Assembly (NCBI GenBank): GCA_003221695.1
Contig: QHSX01000049.1
Coordinates: 38,123-102,122, forward strand
Direction of reading: 5' to 3'
DNA from: Candidatus Rokuibacteriota bacterium
GTDB taxonomy: Bacteria; Methylomirabilota; Methylomirabilia; Rokubacteriales; CSP1-6
DNA: 64,000 nucleotides
Shown: in pieces, positions 18,999 through 28,390 of the stretch
Position numbering within the stretch: position 1 is the first letter of the stretch
Layout: every line of letters begins with the position of its first letter
The notes under the pieces: generated by a model
Database searches by the model: none
What the model saw: the letters and a program-made list of their open reading frames with translations, nothing else
What the model was told of the DNA's origin: nothing
Position numbers and translations under genes: made by a program

Positions 18999-19304
18999 TC
19001 ACGGCGCTGAAGCCCTCGTGCGACGCCGGAGCGGGATTACCTTCTTCGGTTCCATTTGGTCAGCAGCGGCGCTGAGCCGCCTCGCTGCCTCCGCGCGGTC
19101 CTCCGCCGGTACGATCCGATAGCGACGGTAGATCGAGTCCGTCTTCCGCCCGAACATCACCAGGGCCACCTCCCGCCGGATGCCGAGGTTGTCATAGAGC
19201 CGAGCGGCCTCGCGGCACGTGTCGTGGAAGACGAGCTTCAGGATGTCCGGCCGGCCCAGCTCGGCCGAGTGGACGACGGCGCTCAGGCGGCACACGGGAA
19301 CCAC
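18999..19304 (-). pseudogene. Tyrosine integrase relic (C-terminal fragment)
   Basis: The 101-residue frame matches only the catalytic C-terminus of phage-type tyrosine integrases. LVFHDTCREAARLYDNLGI aligns with the usual FHDLRRTA region, VALVMFGRKTDSIYRRYRI with the GHKT...RY region, followed by the typical EDRAEAARRL tail. The box-II Arg of HxxR is Cys here and the GHKT His is Arg; the nucleophile Tyr remains. The N-terminal three quarters are absent. It is inactive on this evidence. Its position beside the truncated tRNA-Gly fits an integrase next to its attachment site. Confidence 0.75.
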
Positions 19305-19345
19305 GACACCTTACCTTCAGCGAGAGTCTTTCAGACGACGCGAAG

Positions 19346-20170
19346 TCAACTCCGGAGCAAGCCACCGGCTCGCCGAGAGAACGGGTGCGCGAGCATCCAG
19401 AAGAGCGCTCCGGACCTCGGATCGCGGAACTCGGGCAGCCCGATCGTCATCGCCTCATGGCCGGCCACGGGTTGAGCGCAGTAGGTACCGAAGAGGCGAT
19501 CCCATAGCGGCACGGTGTTGCCGAAGTTCGTGTTGCCCTCGACGGCAAGCACCGAGTGATGCACGCGGTGCATGTCCGGGGTCACCACGAAGAGCCTGAG
19601 GACGCGGTCGAGGGCGAGAGGAAGGCGAACATTTCCGTGGGTGAAGAGGTTCGTCGCGCTGACCAATGTCTCAAACGCCAGCACCGCCGCGGCCGGGAGG
19701 CCGAGTATCAGGACGACCGTGATATTGATGGCGGTAAACGCAAAACTCTCGAGGGGATGAAACCGCAGGCCGGTGCTGAGGTCGAGATCGAGATCGGCGT
19801 GGTGCACCTGGTGGAAGCGCCACAGGACGGCCACGGCGTGAAAGACCCGGTGTGCGAAGTAAGAGATCACATCCAGGATCACCATGGACACGGCGATCGA
19901 CAGCCAGTGGGGCAACGCGACGTTGTTCAGGAGGCCCCAGCCACGTTCGCTAGCAAGCAGCGCCGCCCCGACGGTGAGGATGGGGGACAGCGATCGGAGC
20001 AGCAGGGTGCTGAGTACGCCGAGCGCGAGGTTATCGAGCCAGCGACCTGCCGTCGGCCACGTCGACGTCCGACGTGGTGCCGCCGCTTCCCAGAACGCCA
20101 GCAGCGTGAGGGGCCCGAAGAACGCGACGCTCCGGATGACCTGTTCGTGGCTCAGGAGGACCGTGTCCAC
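19346..20170 (-). CDS. Sterol desaturase / fatty acid hydroxylase family protein
   Basis: 274-residue membrane di-iron oxygenase-like protein. Four to five hydrophobic segments surround the histidine clusters HRVFH (107-111), HQVHH (120-124), THGN (177-180) and HRVHH (201-205), which form the diiron site in this superfamily; the C-terminal GNTVPLWDRLFGTY block is also typical. The substrate (fatty acid, sterol or carotenoid-like lipid) cannot be told. The start is GTG at 20170; no closer start precedes the first helix. It lies 45 bases downstream of the PEP-CTERM gene on the same strand and inside the relic island. Confidence 0.85.
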   Translation of the reverse strand: MDTVLLSHEQVIRSVAFFGPLTLLAFWEAAAPRRTSTWPTAGRWLDNLALGVLSTLLLRSLSPILTVGAALLASERGWGLLNNVALPHWLSIAVSMVILDVISYFAHRVFHAVAVLWRFHQVHHADLDLDLSTGLRFHPLESFAFTAINITVVLILGLPAAAVLAFETLVSATNLFTHGNVRLPLALDRVLRLFVVTPDMHRVHHSVLAVEGNTNFGNTVPLWDRLFGTYCAQPVAGHEAMTIGLPEFRDPRSGALFWMLAHPFSRRAGGLLRS

Positions 20171-20215
20171 CTTCCGCCGTCCCGGCCGAAGGACCCGCCA
20201 CGTCGGGAAGGAAGA

Positions 20216-20422
20216 TCAGGGCTCGTGGCGTCGCCGGTTGGTCTCGCGTCGCTTGCGCCACCTGCGGCCGAGGCCGATCGCGCCTGCCACGGCACCGCCG
20301 ACGCCGAGAAGGGTCAGGGTACCTGGTTCGGGAACCCCAACGGGTACCGTAGCCAGGGCTGGCCCTGCGGAGAGCACCACGCCGCACAGAATCACCGCGG
20401 TCAGTACAGCTTTTTGCCGCAT
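20216..20422 (-). CDS. Very small PEP-CTERM sorting-domain protein
   Basis: 68-residue protein with a signal peptide (residues 1-24, ending GPALA), then VPEPGTLTLLG, a hydrophobic segment and a basic RRWRKRR cluster: a textbook PEP-CTERM sorting signal recognised by exosortase. Only about six residues separate the predicted signal cleavage site from the PEP motif, so nearly no passenger remains. A strong ribosome site AGGAGGG precedes the ATG at 20422, arguing that it is expressed. No exosortase gene is in the window. Confidence 0.8.
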   Translation of the reverse strand: MRQKAVLTAVILCGVVLSAGPALATVPVGVPEPGTLTLLGVGGAVAGAIGLGRRWRKRRETNRRRHEP

Positions 20423-20952
20423 CTGGCCCTCCTCTGCTGCCCGAGCGAGTCACAAGTGCCGAGTGAGGCCTAGGCAAGACGGATGCCACGGCGTCAACAG
20501 TCCGAATTCATTGGGGAGCTGTCCCGACCACCATGAAGACTCTTTCAGAGAACCTGCAAGGTTCTTGCGTAAACGGTACAAGCATCGTGCAGCCGCGCGC
20601 GAGCCCTTGATGGTTCCACTCTTCAGTGAGGACATCGGTGGGTCGGCCAGGACGCATCGTGTGTAAATGAAGCTGAGGAGCACCACCCGACTTCTGCGCG
20701 CGGACAGGGCGACCTTGTACCTCGGTCAGCAGGACGCGCAACTGCGATATCGGCCGGCGGACCTCGTGGCAAGAGAGGAAGTTGCAGACTATTCGACCGA
20801 TTTTTCGCCGATGCATGACAAGGATATTGAAACGCTCACCGCTCGGCGCCGGGTCGGACCTCTGAAGTGCACCATAGGCGCCCGAAAATACAGCCGTGGT
20901 ACGATCCCCAAATGGTTGGGATTCCGAAGCTGTGCTAGAGTGCGCGAGGCGG
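20423..20952. other. 530-base stretch without a credible gene, right part of the island
   Basis: Reading frames exist but none has recognisable protein character. The stretch is less GC-rich than its surroundings. It holds a 7-bp hairpin (AGAACCT/AGGTTCT, 20549-20565) and, at the right end, the promoter region of tRNA-Gly with TGTGCTAGAGT at 20931-20941. It probably contains decayed island sequence. Confidence 0.5.
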
Positions 20953-21027
<75 letters not shown>

Positions 21028-21060
21028 TCCCTAGCACCGTTTCTCCTGGGCTCACGTCGG

Positions 21061-21136
21061 GGCGGCGTAGCCAAGTGGCCAAGGCGGAGGTCTGCAAAAC
21101 CTCTATTCAGCGGTTCGAATCCGCTCGCCGCCTCCA
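21061..21136 (+). tRNA. tRNA-Cys (GCA)
   Basis: Complete cloverleaf with acceptor GGCGGCG/CGCCGCC, anticodon loop around TGCAA (anticodon GCA), T loop GTTCGAATC, the U73 discriminator expected for Cys and an encoded CCA. It lies 33 bases after tRNA-Gly. Confidence 0.96.
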
Positions 21137-21211
21137 TACCCACCAGCGCACCCACCACGGCGAGTCACCCCTCGAAGAAAGCGCCGCGATGCGGTGACGA
21201 CGTCGTGAGTC

Positions 21212-21297
21212 TGGTAGGGGCGGCAGGATTCGAACCTGCAAGTCCTTTTGGGACAAAGGCTTTTAAGGCCTTCGCGTTTGCATTTCGCCACGCCCCC
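21212..21297 (-). tRNA. tRNA-Leu (UAA)
   Basis: 86-base class II tRNA on the minus strand. The acceptor pairs GGGGGCG with CGCCCCT (a G-U at the end), the anticodon loop is CTTAAAA (anticodon TAA), a long variable arm is present, the T arm is GCAGG TTCGAAT CCTGC, then A73 and encoded CCA. It faces the Gly and Cys tRNAs. Confidence 0.95.
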
Positions 21298-21438
21298 GTG
21301 ATGTTCCCAACGACTTCTGTTTACGGCCCTCGAGTTTAGAATGCAATGCCTCGGCGTGTCGACAACCGGCGCACACCAGTCACGAAGGCCGTGAGTGGCC
21401 CCAGAGCCTCCCGTCGCGCCGTGCTATCCTGAAAAACC

Positions 21439-22230
21439 GTGATCAGCTCTCCCGGTGCGATCGCGTTCCAACTCGGTCCCGTCGTCATCCGCTGGTACGG
21501 GATTCTGATGGCGACGGCGATCGTCGCCGGCCTCTGGCTCGGCCACCGTCAGGCCAAACGCGAGGGCCTGCCGGCCGATGACATCATCAGCTGCGGTCAG
21601 TGGGCGATCCTCGCGGGCCTCGTGGGGGCGCGGCTCTACGAGGTCGCGTTCAACTGGGACTACTACGGCCGGTATCCGTGGAAGATCGTCGCGGTCTGGG
21701 AAGGCGGCCTCGCGATCCACGGCGGGCTGATCCTGGGCCCTCTCGTCGGCGCGTGGCTCGCGTACCGCTGGAGGCTTCCGGTCCTGCGCGGCCTCGACGT
21801 GGCGGCGCCCTCGATCGCGCTCGGCCAGGCGATCGGGCGCTGGGGGAACTTCTTCAACGAGGAGGCCTACGGCAGTCCGACGGACCTGCCGTGGAAGCTC
21901 TACATCTCGCCGCCGCACCGCCAGCTCGGCTACGGCCAGTACGAGTACTTCCACCCGACCTTCCTCTACGAGTCGATCTGGAACCTCGTGGTGTTCGGGC
22001 TTCTCGTCGCCTGGCTCCGCCCGCGACTCGCCGGCCGCCCCGGCGCGCTCTTCTTCAGCTACGTCGGCCTCTACTCGGTCGGTCGCTTCGCCATCGAGGC
22101 GCTCCGGCTCGACAGCTTCTGGCTCGGCGCCTACCGCGTGCCGCAGCTCGCGAGCATGCTCGGAATCATCGTCGCGGTGGCGGGCGTCGCCTGGGTGAGC
22201 CGCCGCGCGTCGACGCTCGTCGCCAGCTAG
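21439..22230 (+). CDS. lgt: Prolipoprotein diacylglyceryl transferase
   Basis: 263-residue inner-membrane enzyme that transfers diacylglycerol to the lipobox Cys of prelipoproteins. Seven hydrophobic helices are visible. The Lgt motifs WYGILMATAI, the HGGLI block and the signature GRWGNFFNEEAYG are intact, with a late conserved FAIEALRLD. The GTG at 21439 is preceded at 8 bases by TATCCT and no clear ribosome site, again suggesting a leaderless start. Confidence 0.95.
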   Translation: MISSPGAIAFQLGPVVIRWYGILMATAIVAGLWLGHRQAKREGLPADDIISCGQWAILAGLVGARLYEVAFNWDYYGRYPWKIVAVWEGGLAIHGGLILGPLVGAWLAYRWRLPVLRGLDVAAPSIALGQAIGRWGNFFNEEAYGSPTDLPWKLYISPPHRQLGYGQYEYFHPTFLYESIWNLVVFGLLVAWLRPRLAGRPGALFFSYVGLYSVGRFAIEALRLDSFWLGAYRVPQLASMLGIIVAVAGVAWVSRRASTLVAS

Positions 22231-22240
22231 CCCGGCGCCG

Positions 22241-23635
22241 ATGCAGCTCGAGCAGGTTGGTCCCTATCTCTGGCGGATTCCCCGCGACGCGGGGCGCGGG
22301 ATGCGCGTCCCGGGCCTGGTCGTCGCCGACGAGCGCCTGCTCACCTCCATCCGGAGCGACGCCTCGCTCGAGCAGATCGCCAACGGCGCCACCCTGCCCG
22401 GGATCGTCAGGGCCGCGCTCGCGATGCCGGACATCCACCAGGGGTACGGCCTGCCCGTCGGCGGCGTCGTGGCGACCGACGCCGAGCGCGGGGTGATCAG
22501 CCCCGGCGCGATCGGGTTCGACATCAACTGCGGCGTGCGTCTCCTGAAGACCCCGCTCGACGCCGCCGACATCGCCGCCCGGATCGAACCGTTGGTGGAC
22601 GCGCTCTACGCGGCGATCCCGACGGGCGTCGGCTCTCGCGGCGCGCTGACGCTCGACGCGCGGACGCTCGACGAGGTCATGGCGCGCGGCGCCGCGTGGG
22701 CGGTGGAGCGGGGGTACGGCGTGCCCGGCGACCTCGAGCGGATCGAGTCGGGTGGCCGCCTCGACGGCGCCGACCCCGGCAAGGTCTCGGACCGCGCGCG
22801 CGAGCGAGGCCGCCGCCAGCTCGGCACCCTCGGCTCGGGGAATCATTTCCTCGAGGTGCAGGTGGTGGACGAGATCGACGACGCGCACACCGCCGAGGCC
22901 CTCGGCATCCGCGCCGGGCAGGCGATGGTGATGATCCACACGGGGTCGCGCGGCCTTGGCCACCAGGTGTGCACCGACTACCTCGAGGTGGCGGGCAAGG
23001 CCCTGCGCCGCTATGGCATCAGCGTGCCCGATCGCCAGCTCGCGTGCGCCCCGGCCGATTCCGCCGAGGCGCGCGACTATCTCGGCGCCATGCGCGCCGC
23101 CGCGAACTTCGCGTTCGCGAACCGCCAGCTCCTGACCCACTGGGCCCGCGACGTCTGCGCGCGGGTGCTCGGCGCCGAAGCGCGCGACCTCGCCGTCGTC
23201 TACGATGTCGCGCACAACATCGCGAAGGTCGAGGAGCACGTGGTGGACGGCGTCGTCCGCCGCCTCATCGTGCACCGCAAGGGTGCGACACGCGCGTTCC
23301 CCGGACAGCCGGTGATCGTGCCCGGCGACATGGGCCGATACTCCTACCTCCTGGTCGGGACCGAGGCGGCGATGCGCGAGACCTTCGGGTCCACCTGCCA
23401 CGGCGCGGGACGCGTGCTCTCCCGCACCGCGGCGGTGAAGGCGGCGCGCGGACGGCGCGTCGACGTCGAGCTGCGCGCGCGCGGCGTCGTCGCGCGCGCC
23501 ACGGGCAGGGACGCCCTCGCCGAGGAGATGCCGGAGGCGTACAAGGACGTCAAAGACGTGGTGGACGTGGTCCACCGCTTCGGGATCTCCCTGCGCGTGG
23601 CGCGACTCAGACCCCTCGGCGTCATCAAGGGCTGA
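22241..23635 (+). CDS. rtcB: RNA-splicing ligase RtcB
   Basis: 464-residue GTP- and Mn-dependent RNA ligase that joins 2',3'-cyclic phosphate or 3'-phosphate ends to 5'-OH ends in RNA repair. The signature MPDIHQGYGLPVGGV, metal-site block GAIGFDINCGVR, GSGNHFLEVQ, MIHTGSRGLG and the guanylylated-His motif CHGAGR are present. It follows lgt by 10 bases. No archease or RtcR gene is adjacent. Confidence 0.94.
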   Translation: MQLEQVGPYLWRIPRDAGRGMRVPGLVVADERLLTSIRSDASLEQIANGATLPGIVRAALAMPDIHQGYGLPVGGVVATDAERGVISPGAIGFDINCGVRLLKTPLDAADIAARIEPLVDALYAAIPTGVGSRGALTLDARTLDEVMARGAAWAVERGYGVPGDLERIESGGRLDGADPGKVSDRARERGRRQLGTLGSGNHFLEVQVVDEIDDAHTAEALGIRAGQAMVMIHTGSRGLGHQVCTDYLEVAGKALRRYGISVPDRQLACAPADSAEARDYLGAMRAAANFAFANRQLLTHWARDVCARVLGAEARDLAVVYDVAHNIAKVEEHVVDGVVRRLIVHRKGATRAFPGQPVIVPGDMGRYSYLLVGTEAAMRETFGSTCHGAGRVLSRTAAVKAARGRRVDVELRARGVVARATGRDALAEEMPEAYKDVKDVVDVVHRFGISLRVARLRPLGVIKG

Positions 23636-23682
23636 GCGCGTGACCGCCGAGGGTCGGATCGCACGCATGGTAGACTAAGCCG

Positions 23683-25386
23683 ATGTCCTGGAGACTGAAG
23701 AAAAAATTCCAAGGCCTCCTGGCCGCGGAGCGGGGCACCATCCGCAAGGACTGGGGAGGGAAGATCGCCTTCGCCCTCGTCTACCCGAACACCTACGCCG
23801 TCGGCATGTCGAACCTCGGCTTCCAGACGATCTACCGCCACCTGAACGCCCTCCCCGACGTGGTGTGCGAGCGCGTCTTCCTGCCCGATCCCGAGGACCT
23901 CGCGGACCTCGGGCGCACGGAGGGTGTGCCGATCTCGCTCGAGTCGTTCCGGCGGCTCACCGACTTCCACATGGTCGGCTTCTCCGTCACCTACGAGGGC
24001 GATTACGTCAACGTGTTGCGCCTGCTAGCACTCGCCGGGATCCCGCTCCGCCCCGAGGACCGGCGCCCGAACGACCCGCTCGTCCTGATGGGCGGGGTCT
24101 GCGCCTTCTCCAACCCCGAGCCGGTCGCGCCGTTCATGGACGTCGTCGTCGTGGGTGAGGGCGAGGAGCTCGTCGCGGAGCTGATCGCGGCGTACCGGGA
24201 GCGCGCCGACGACCGCGAGCGACTCCTCGACGCGCTCGCGGCGCTCGAGGGCGTCTACGTGCCGTCGCGCTACGAGATCGTCTACGCTCCCGACGGCACG
24301 GTCGGCGACGTCCTGCCGCAGGGCGCGACCCCGGCGATCGTGACGAAGCGCCGCCTGCGCAACGTCAACGCCTTCGAGACCGTCGACGCCGTGAAGACGC
24401 CGAACGCCGAGTACGGGCACATGGCGCTCCTGGAGGTCGGTAAGGGGTGCAGTCGTGGCTGTCGGTTCTGTCTGGAAGGCCAGGTGTATCGACCGGTCAG
24501 GCACCGAAGCCTCGACGCCCTCCGCGAGACCGTGGCCCGCGTGGCCGCGAGCGGCGAGAGGCGTGTCGGGCTCGTCGGCGCGTGCGTCTCGGACTACCCA
24601 TGGATCGGCGAGCTGCTGAAGATCGTCGAGGACACCGGGCTCGAGCTCTCGATCTCGTCGATCCGGGCCGACAGCCTCACGGACGACCTCGTCGCCGCGC
24701 TCGCCCGCGGCGGTCACCGCACGCTGACCGTGGCGCCGGAGGCCGGCACGGAGCGACTCCGCCGGGCCATCCGCAAGGCGATCACCGACGAGCAGATCCT
24801 GGTCGCGTGCGACCTGGTCCGCGCGCACGGGATCCCGAACCTCAAGACCTACTTCATGATCGGCCAACCGACGGAGACGCTCGAGGACGTGGAGGCGATC
24901 CCGCGCCTCGCCGAGCGGATGCTCGAGCGCCTCTCGGTGCCCGATCCGAACGCCAAGCCGTTCGGTCGGCTGACGCTCTCGATCTCGTCCTTCGTCCCGA
25001 AGCCCTGGACGCCCTTCCAGTGGGCGCCCTTCGCCGGCGCCGAGGCGCTCCAGACGAAGCTCGAGATCGTCAAGCGCGGCGCCCGGCGTCTCCACAACGT
25101 GCGGGTGCTGCACGAGAACCCGCGCGAGGCGGCGCTCCAGGCGCTGCTCGCCCGCGGCGACCGACGCGTCGCCGACTTCCTCGAGCTCGCGGCGTCGTTC
25201 GACGGCGACTGGCGGCGTGCGCTCCGCGAGTGGAAGGGCGACGCCGACTTCTGCACGACACGAGCCCGCTCGACGGACGAGCGACTGCCGTGGGACCACT
25301 TCGACGTGGGCGTGAAGAAGGCGGGGCTGATCCGCGAATGGGAGCGGGCTCGGGCCGAGCCGCCCGTGGCGGTCGGAGCCGCCTGA
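23683..25386 (+). CDS. B12-binding-like radical SAM protein
   Basis: 567-residue radical SAM protein. The N-terminal part (about 30-160) has a cobalamin-binding-like fold signature ([19 protein letters not shown]). The radical SAM cluster motif is C256-x3-C260-x2-C263 (CSRGCRFC), followed by a TIM-barrel with [22 protein letters not shown] and [11 protein letters not shown]. It resembles the TIGR03960-type group whose reaction is unknown. TAGACT lies 6 bases before the ATG. It overlaps moaA by one base, so the two are probably co-expressed. Confidence 0.82.
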   Translation: MSWRLKKKFQGLLAAERGTIRKDWGGKIAFALVYPNTYAVGMSNLGFQTIYRHLNALPDVVCERVFLPDPEDLADLGRTEGVPISLESFRRLTDFHMVGFSVTYEGDYVNVLRLLALAGIPLRPEDRRPNDPLVLMGGVCAFSNPEPVAPFMDVVVVGEGEELVAELIAAYRERADDRERLLDALAALEGVYVPSRYEIVYAPDGTVGDVLPQGATPAIVTKRRLRNVNAFETVDAVKTPNAEYGHMALLEVGKGCSRGCRFCLEGQVYRPVRHRSLDALRETVARVAASGERRVGLVGACVSDYPWIGELLKIVEDTGLELSISSIRADSLTDDLVAALARGGHRTLTVAPEAGTERLRRAIRKAITDEQILVACDLVRAHGIPNLKTYFMIGQPTETLEDVEAIPRLAERMLERLSVPDPNAKPFGRLTLSISSFVPKPWTPFQWAPFAGAEALQTKLEIVKRGARRLHNVRVLHENPREAALQALLARGDRRVADFLELAASFDGDWRRALREWKGDADFCTTRARSTDERLPWDHFDVGVKKAGLIREWERARAEPPVAVGAA

Positions 25387-26408
25387 TGCGGATCGACGAC
25401 AGGTACGGGCGCCCGCTGCGGAACCTCCGCATCTCGGTCACCGACCGGTGCAACCTGCGCTGCCAGTACTGCATGCCCGAGGAGGAGTACGTCTGGCTCC
25501 CGCGCGAGGAGATCCTCCACTTCGAGGAGATCAGCGCGCTCACCGACGTCTTCATGGACCTGGGGGTCGACAAGATCCGGCTCACGGGCGGCGAGCCGCT
25601 CCTCAGACGCGACCTGCCGCGCCTCATCCGCCTCCTCGCCCCGAAGCCCCGGCTGCGCGACCTCGCGATCACGACCAACGGCGTGCTGCTCCTCGAGCAA
25701 GCGCGCGCGCTCAAGGACGCGGGCCTTCATCGCGTGACGGTGAGCCTCGACACCCTCCGCCCCGATCGGTTCGCCGCGCTCACACGCCGCCAGACCCACG
25801 CCCAGGTCCTGGAGGGCATCGGGGCGCTGGCGCGCGTGGGGTTTGCGGGAACCAAGCTCGATACGGTCGTGATCCGCGGGGTGAACGAGGACGAGATCGT
25901 GGACCTCATCGAGTTCGGCAAGCAAGCCCCCGCCGAGGTCCGCTTCATCGAGTACATGGACGTGGGGGGCGCGACGCGCTGGTCCATGGACCAGGTCGTG
26001 AGCCGCGTGGAGATGCTCAAGATCCTCGAGTCGCGCTATGGCCGGATCGAGCCGGTGCTCGAGGAGACCACGGCGCCGGCCGATCGCTACCGGCTCCCCG
26101 ACGGCACCGTCTTCGGCGTCATCTCGTCCACCACCGCGCCGTTCTGCGCGGCGTGCGACCGGAGCCGACTCACGGCGGATGGCGTGTGGTACCTCTGCCT
26201 CTACGCGCTCCAGGGGACGGATCTGCGGGGGCCGGTGCGCCGCGGCGCGACCCGCGAGGAGCTCGCGGGGCTCGTCACGGGCCGCTGGCGGGAGCGCGCC
26301 GACCGCGGCGCCGAGCAGCGCCTGGCGCTCCGCGAGCGCACGCCGCTCGTGCAGATCGCGCGCCTCAAAGAGGACCCGCACCTGGAGATGCACACCCGCG
26401 GCGGGTAG
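25386..26408 (+). CDS. moaA: GTP 3',8-cyclase MoaA
   Basis: 340-residue radical SAM enzyme that starts molybdenum cofactor synthesis by rearranging GTP. The N-terminal cluster is C22-x3-C26-x2-C29, the C-terminal cluster C254-x2-C257-x13-C271, and the C-terminus ends in the conserved [14 protein letters not shown] and ITTNGVLL are also typical. ATG at 25386 overlaps the previous stop. moeA of the same pathway is at 2305. Confidence 0.95.
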   Translation: MRIDDRYGRPLRNLRISVTDRCNLRCQYCMPEEEYVWLPREEILHFEEISALTDVFMDLGVDKIRLTGGEPLLRRDLPRLIRLLAPKPRLRDLAITTNGVLLLEQARALKDAGLHRVTVSLDTLRPDRFAALTRRQTHAQVLEGIGALARVGFAGTKLDTVVIRGVNEDEIVDLIEFGKQAPAEVRFIEYMDVGGATRWSMDQVVSRVEMLKILESRYGRIEPVLEETTAPADRYRLPDGTVFGVISSTTAPFCAACDRSRLTADGVWYLCLYALQGTDLRGPVRRGATREELAGLVTGRWRERADRGAEQRLALRERTPLVQIARLKEDPHLEMHTRGG

Positions 26409-26431
26409 GTAGAGGCGCGAGGGAGGGGGCC

Positions 26432-27172
26432 GTGAGCTCGTCCGAGCCGACCAAGATCGATGTGCGGGAGCGCGGGGCCAACGCGCAGGCCTCCGATCGG
26501 CGGCTCTACGTGCAGCTCCAGGTCTTCACGGGCTGCCTCGAAGCCAAGGGACTCGTGAGGGCGCTCGAGTCGAGTCGGATCGAGGCCGTGCTCTACCAGG
26601 ATGTCAACGATCCGCGTGGGGTCGGCGTGCTGGCGCTCGCCGAGGACCCGGCCTTCTTCGTGCACGGCCTGCGCGAGCTCCTCAATGCGGACCCCTTCGC
26701 CCCGCTCGCGCTCAAGCCCGAGTACGCGATGTTCGGCCGGACGTACGCTTCGGGCTTCGAGACGGACCTGGAGGACTGGCTTCGCGCGCGGCCGCGGCGC
26801 GCCGTCCTGAACCCCGCGTGGCCGTGGGGGATCTGGTACCCCTTGCGGCGCACCGGGGCGTTCGCACGACTCGGCCCCAAGGAACAGGGCGAGATCATCC
26901 GCGAGCACAGCGTGCTGGGTCGCGCCTACGGCGACGCCGATCTCGCCCACGACGTCCGCCTCGCCTGCCACGGGCTCGACGTGCATGACAACGACTTCGT
27001 CATCGGCCTCGTCGGCCGCGACCTCCATCCGCTCTCCCACCTGGTTCAGGCGATGCGCAAGACCCTCCAGACCTCGCAATACATCCAGATGCTCGGCCCG
27101 TTCTTCGTCGGCCACGTCCTCTGGCAGAGCCCGCTCCGCGAGGCCGGGGCTCGCGTGGGCGGGCAGGGCTAG
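26432..27172 (+). CDS. Chlorite dismutase family heme protein
   Basis: 246-residue protein of the chlorite dismutase/HemQ family: ferredoxin-like dimeric barrels binding heme or coproheme. The typical C-terminal half is clear: GIWYPLRRTG, EIIREHSVLGRAYG, HDNDFVIGLVGRDL, LVQAMRKT and GPFFVGH. True chlorite dismutases and coproheme decarboxylases cannot be separated confidently by eye; without perchlorate genes nearby a heme-synthesis role is the more likely. Start is GTG at 26432, with GGGAGGGGG before it, 23 bases after moaA. Confidence 0.8.
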   Translation: MSSSEPTKIDVRERGANAQASDRRLYVQLQVFTGCLEAKGLVRALESSRIEAVLYQDVNDPRGVGVLALAEDPAFFVHGLRELLNADPFAPLALKPEYAMFGRTYASGFETDLEDWLRARPRRAVLNPAWPWGIWYPLRRTGAFARLGPKEQGEIIREHSVLGRAYGDADLAHDVRLACHGLDVHDNDFVIGLVGRDLHPLSHLVQAMRKTLQTSQYIQMLGPFFVGHVLWQSPLREAGARVGGQG

Positions 27173-27186
27173 GGGGTCACGTGGGA

Positions 27187-27203
27187 GTCGGGGGCGGCCC
27201 GAC
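27187..27203. terminator. Hairpin after the chlorite-dismutase-family gene
   Basis: GTCGGG and CCCGAC form a 6-bp stem with loop GGCGG, 14 bases after the stop. No T-run follows. The remaining bases to 27402 hold nothing else that can be supported. Confidence 0.35.
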
Positions 27204-27402
27204 CCGGCGGTCACTTTGTCGCCGCCAGCGTCGTCATCTGGCACGGCGTCACCTACCGGTGGGCCCAGTGGAAAAACCGGAAGGGCTGTCCGGACAACAA
27301 GTTAGCTCAGCGTCGGCCTCTGGTACCCCCCTTGCTCGCGATTCTGACGGCGGTGGCCCCCGGCCGGGCCAAGCGAATCCAAGCCGCCCGAGGGAGATTG
27401 CC

Positions 27403-28389
27403 ATGGACGCTCGTTTGATCCGTTGGGCTCTCGCCGTCCTGTTGCTTGCGGTGTGGCCGCTCTCGGCCGTCGCCCAGTCGCCGAAGACCGGCGTCGTGAC
27501 GGCGCTCCAGGGACGCGCCACGGTCGCGCGGGCACTGCTGCCTCAACCGGCGTCGTTGAAATTCAAGGACGATATTTTCGTACGCGACCGGATCGGCACC
27601 GGCGAACGATCGATCGTCCGCATCCTGTTCGGCGGCAAGGCTCTCGTCACCGTGCGGGAGCGCTCGGTGCTCACGGTCACCGAAGAGCCCAACCGGCACA
27701 TCGTGGGCGTCCAGGACGGAAAGCTTGCCCTCAACCTCGCTAAGAGCCTCGTGCGGCCCGGAGAGGTCGTCGAGGTCCGCACGCCGAACGCGATCGTGGG
27801 GATCCGCGGGAGCTTCGTCGTCGTCGAGACGCGCCTCGTGAGCGGCGTCCGCCAGACCGACGTGACCGCCGTCCACGTCAGCACGCCGGTGATCGTGTCC
27901 AGCCCGATCGATCCGAAGCTCTCGGTCGCGATCACGAGCGGGCAGACCGTCTCGGTTCGTGGTCTCGGCGCGACCATCGTCATGGCCCCGGCTCGGGCCA
28001 TCACGCCGGAGGAAACCACCGCGGCCACGCGCGCCGGCGAGGTCCCCTTGTCGGCGAGCCGTCCGATCGCGCCGACGGTGGACCAGACCCGGGCGCTCGC
28101 GACGGGCCAGCTGGAGCAGGCGGTGGCCCTCGCTGACTCGCTGTTGCGAGTGACCGGCGGAGTGACGGGCCAGGTCACCGGCTCGGCGGGGGCAACCGTG
28201 AGAGCCACAGGCGGAGTCGGCGGAGTGACCGGGTCGGCCCTCCCCGGGGCGACGACGACGACTCAGACTGCGGGCGGCGCCGTCGCCAGCACTCTGAGCG
28301 GCACGATCTCCGGCACCACCAGCACGCTGACCAACGCGATCTCGGCCATCAACGCGACGTCGGCCGTCCAGAAGCTCAAGCTCCCCTAG
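27403..28389 (+). CDS. Secreted FecR-domain protein
   Basis: 328-residue exported protein. A signal peptide (1-25, ending SAVAQ) is followed by a FecR domain (about 40-160: VVTALQGRATVAR, IGTGERSIVRILFGG, VEVRTPNAIVGIRGSF). The C-terminal third is rich in Thr, Gly and Ala with repeats such as VTGG/VTGQVTGS and ends in a Thr/Ser stretch. FecR domains of this secreted kind are common in exopolysaccharide and surface contexts; the ligand is unknown. GGGAGAT precedes the ATG. It converges with gltD, one base apart. Confidence 0.8.
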   Translation: MDARLIRWALAVLLLAVWPLSAVAQSPKTGVVTALQGRATVARALLPQPASLKFKDDIFVRDRIGTGERSIVRILFGGKALVTVRERSVLTVTEEPNRHIVGVQDGKLALNLAKSLVRPGEVVEVRTPNAIVGIRGSFVVVETRLVSGVRQTDVTAVHVSTPVIVSSPIDPKLSVAITSGQTVSVRGLGATIVMAPARAITPEETTAATRAGEVPLSASRPIAPTVDQTRALATGQLEQAVALADSLLRVTGGVTGQVTGSAGATVRATGGVGGVTGSALPGATTTTQTAGGAVASTLSGTISGTTSTLTNAISAINATSAVQKLKLP

Positions 28390-28390
28390 A

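Noticed and set aside
27173..27402. Frame containing VVIWHGVTYRW, reminiscent of the tail of a membrane glycosyltransferase, upstream of the FecR gene
   Set aside because: Only about a dozen residues resemble that tail, no start or upstream domain exists, and no riboswitch pattern was recognised.
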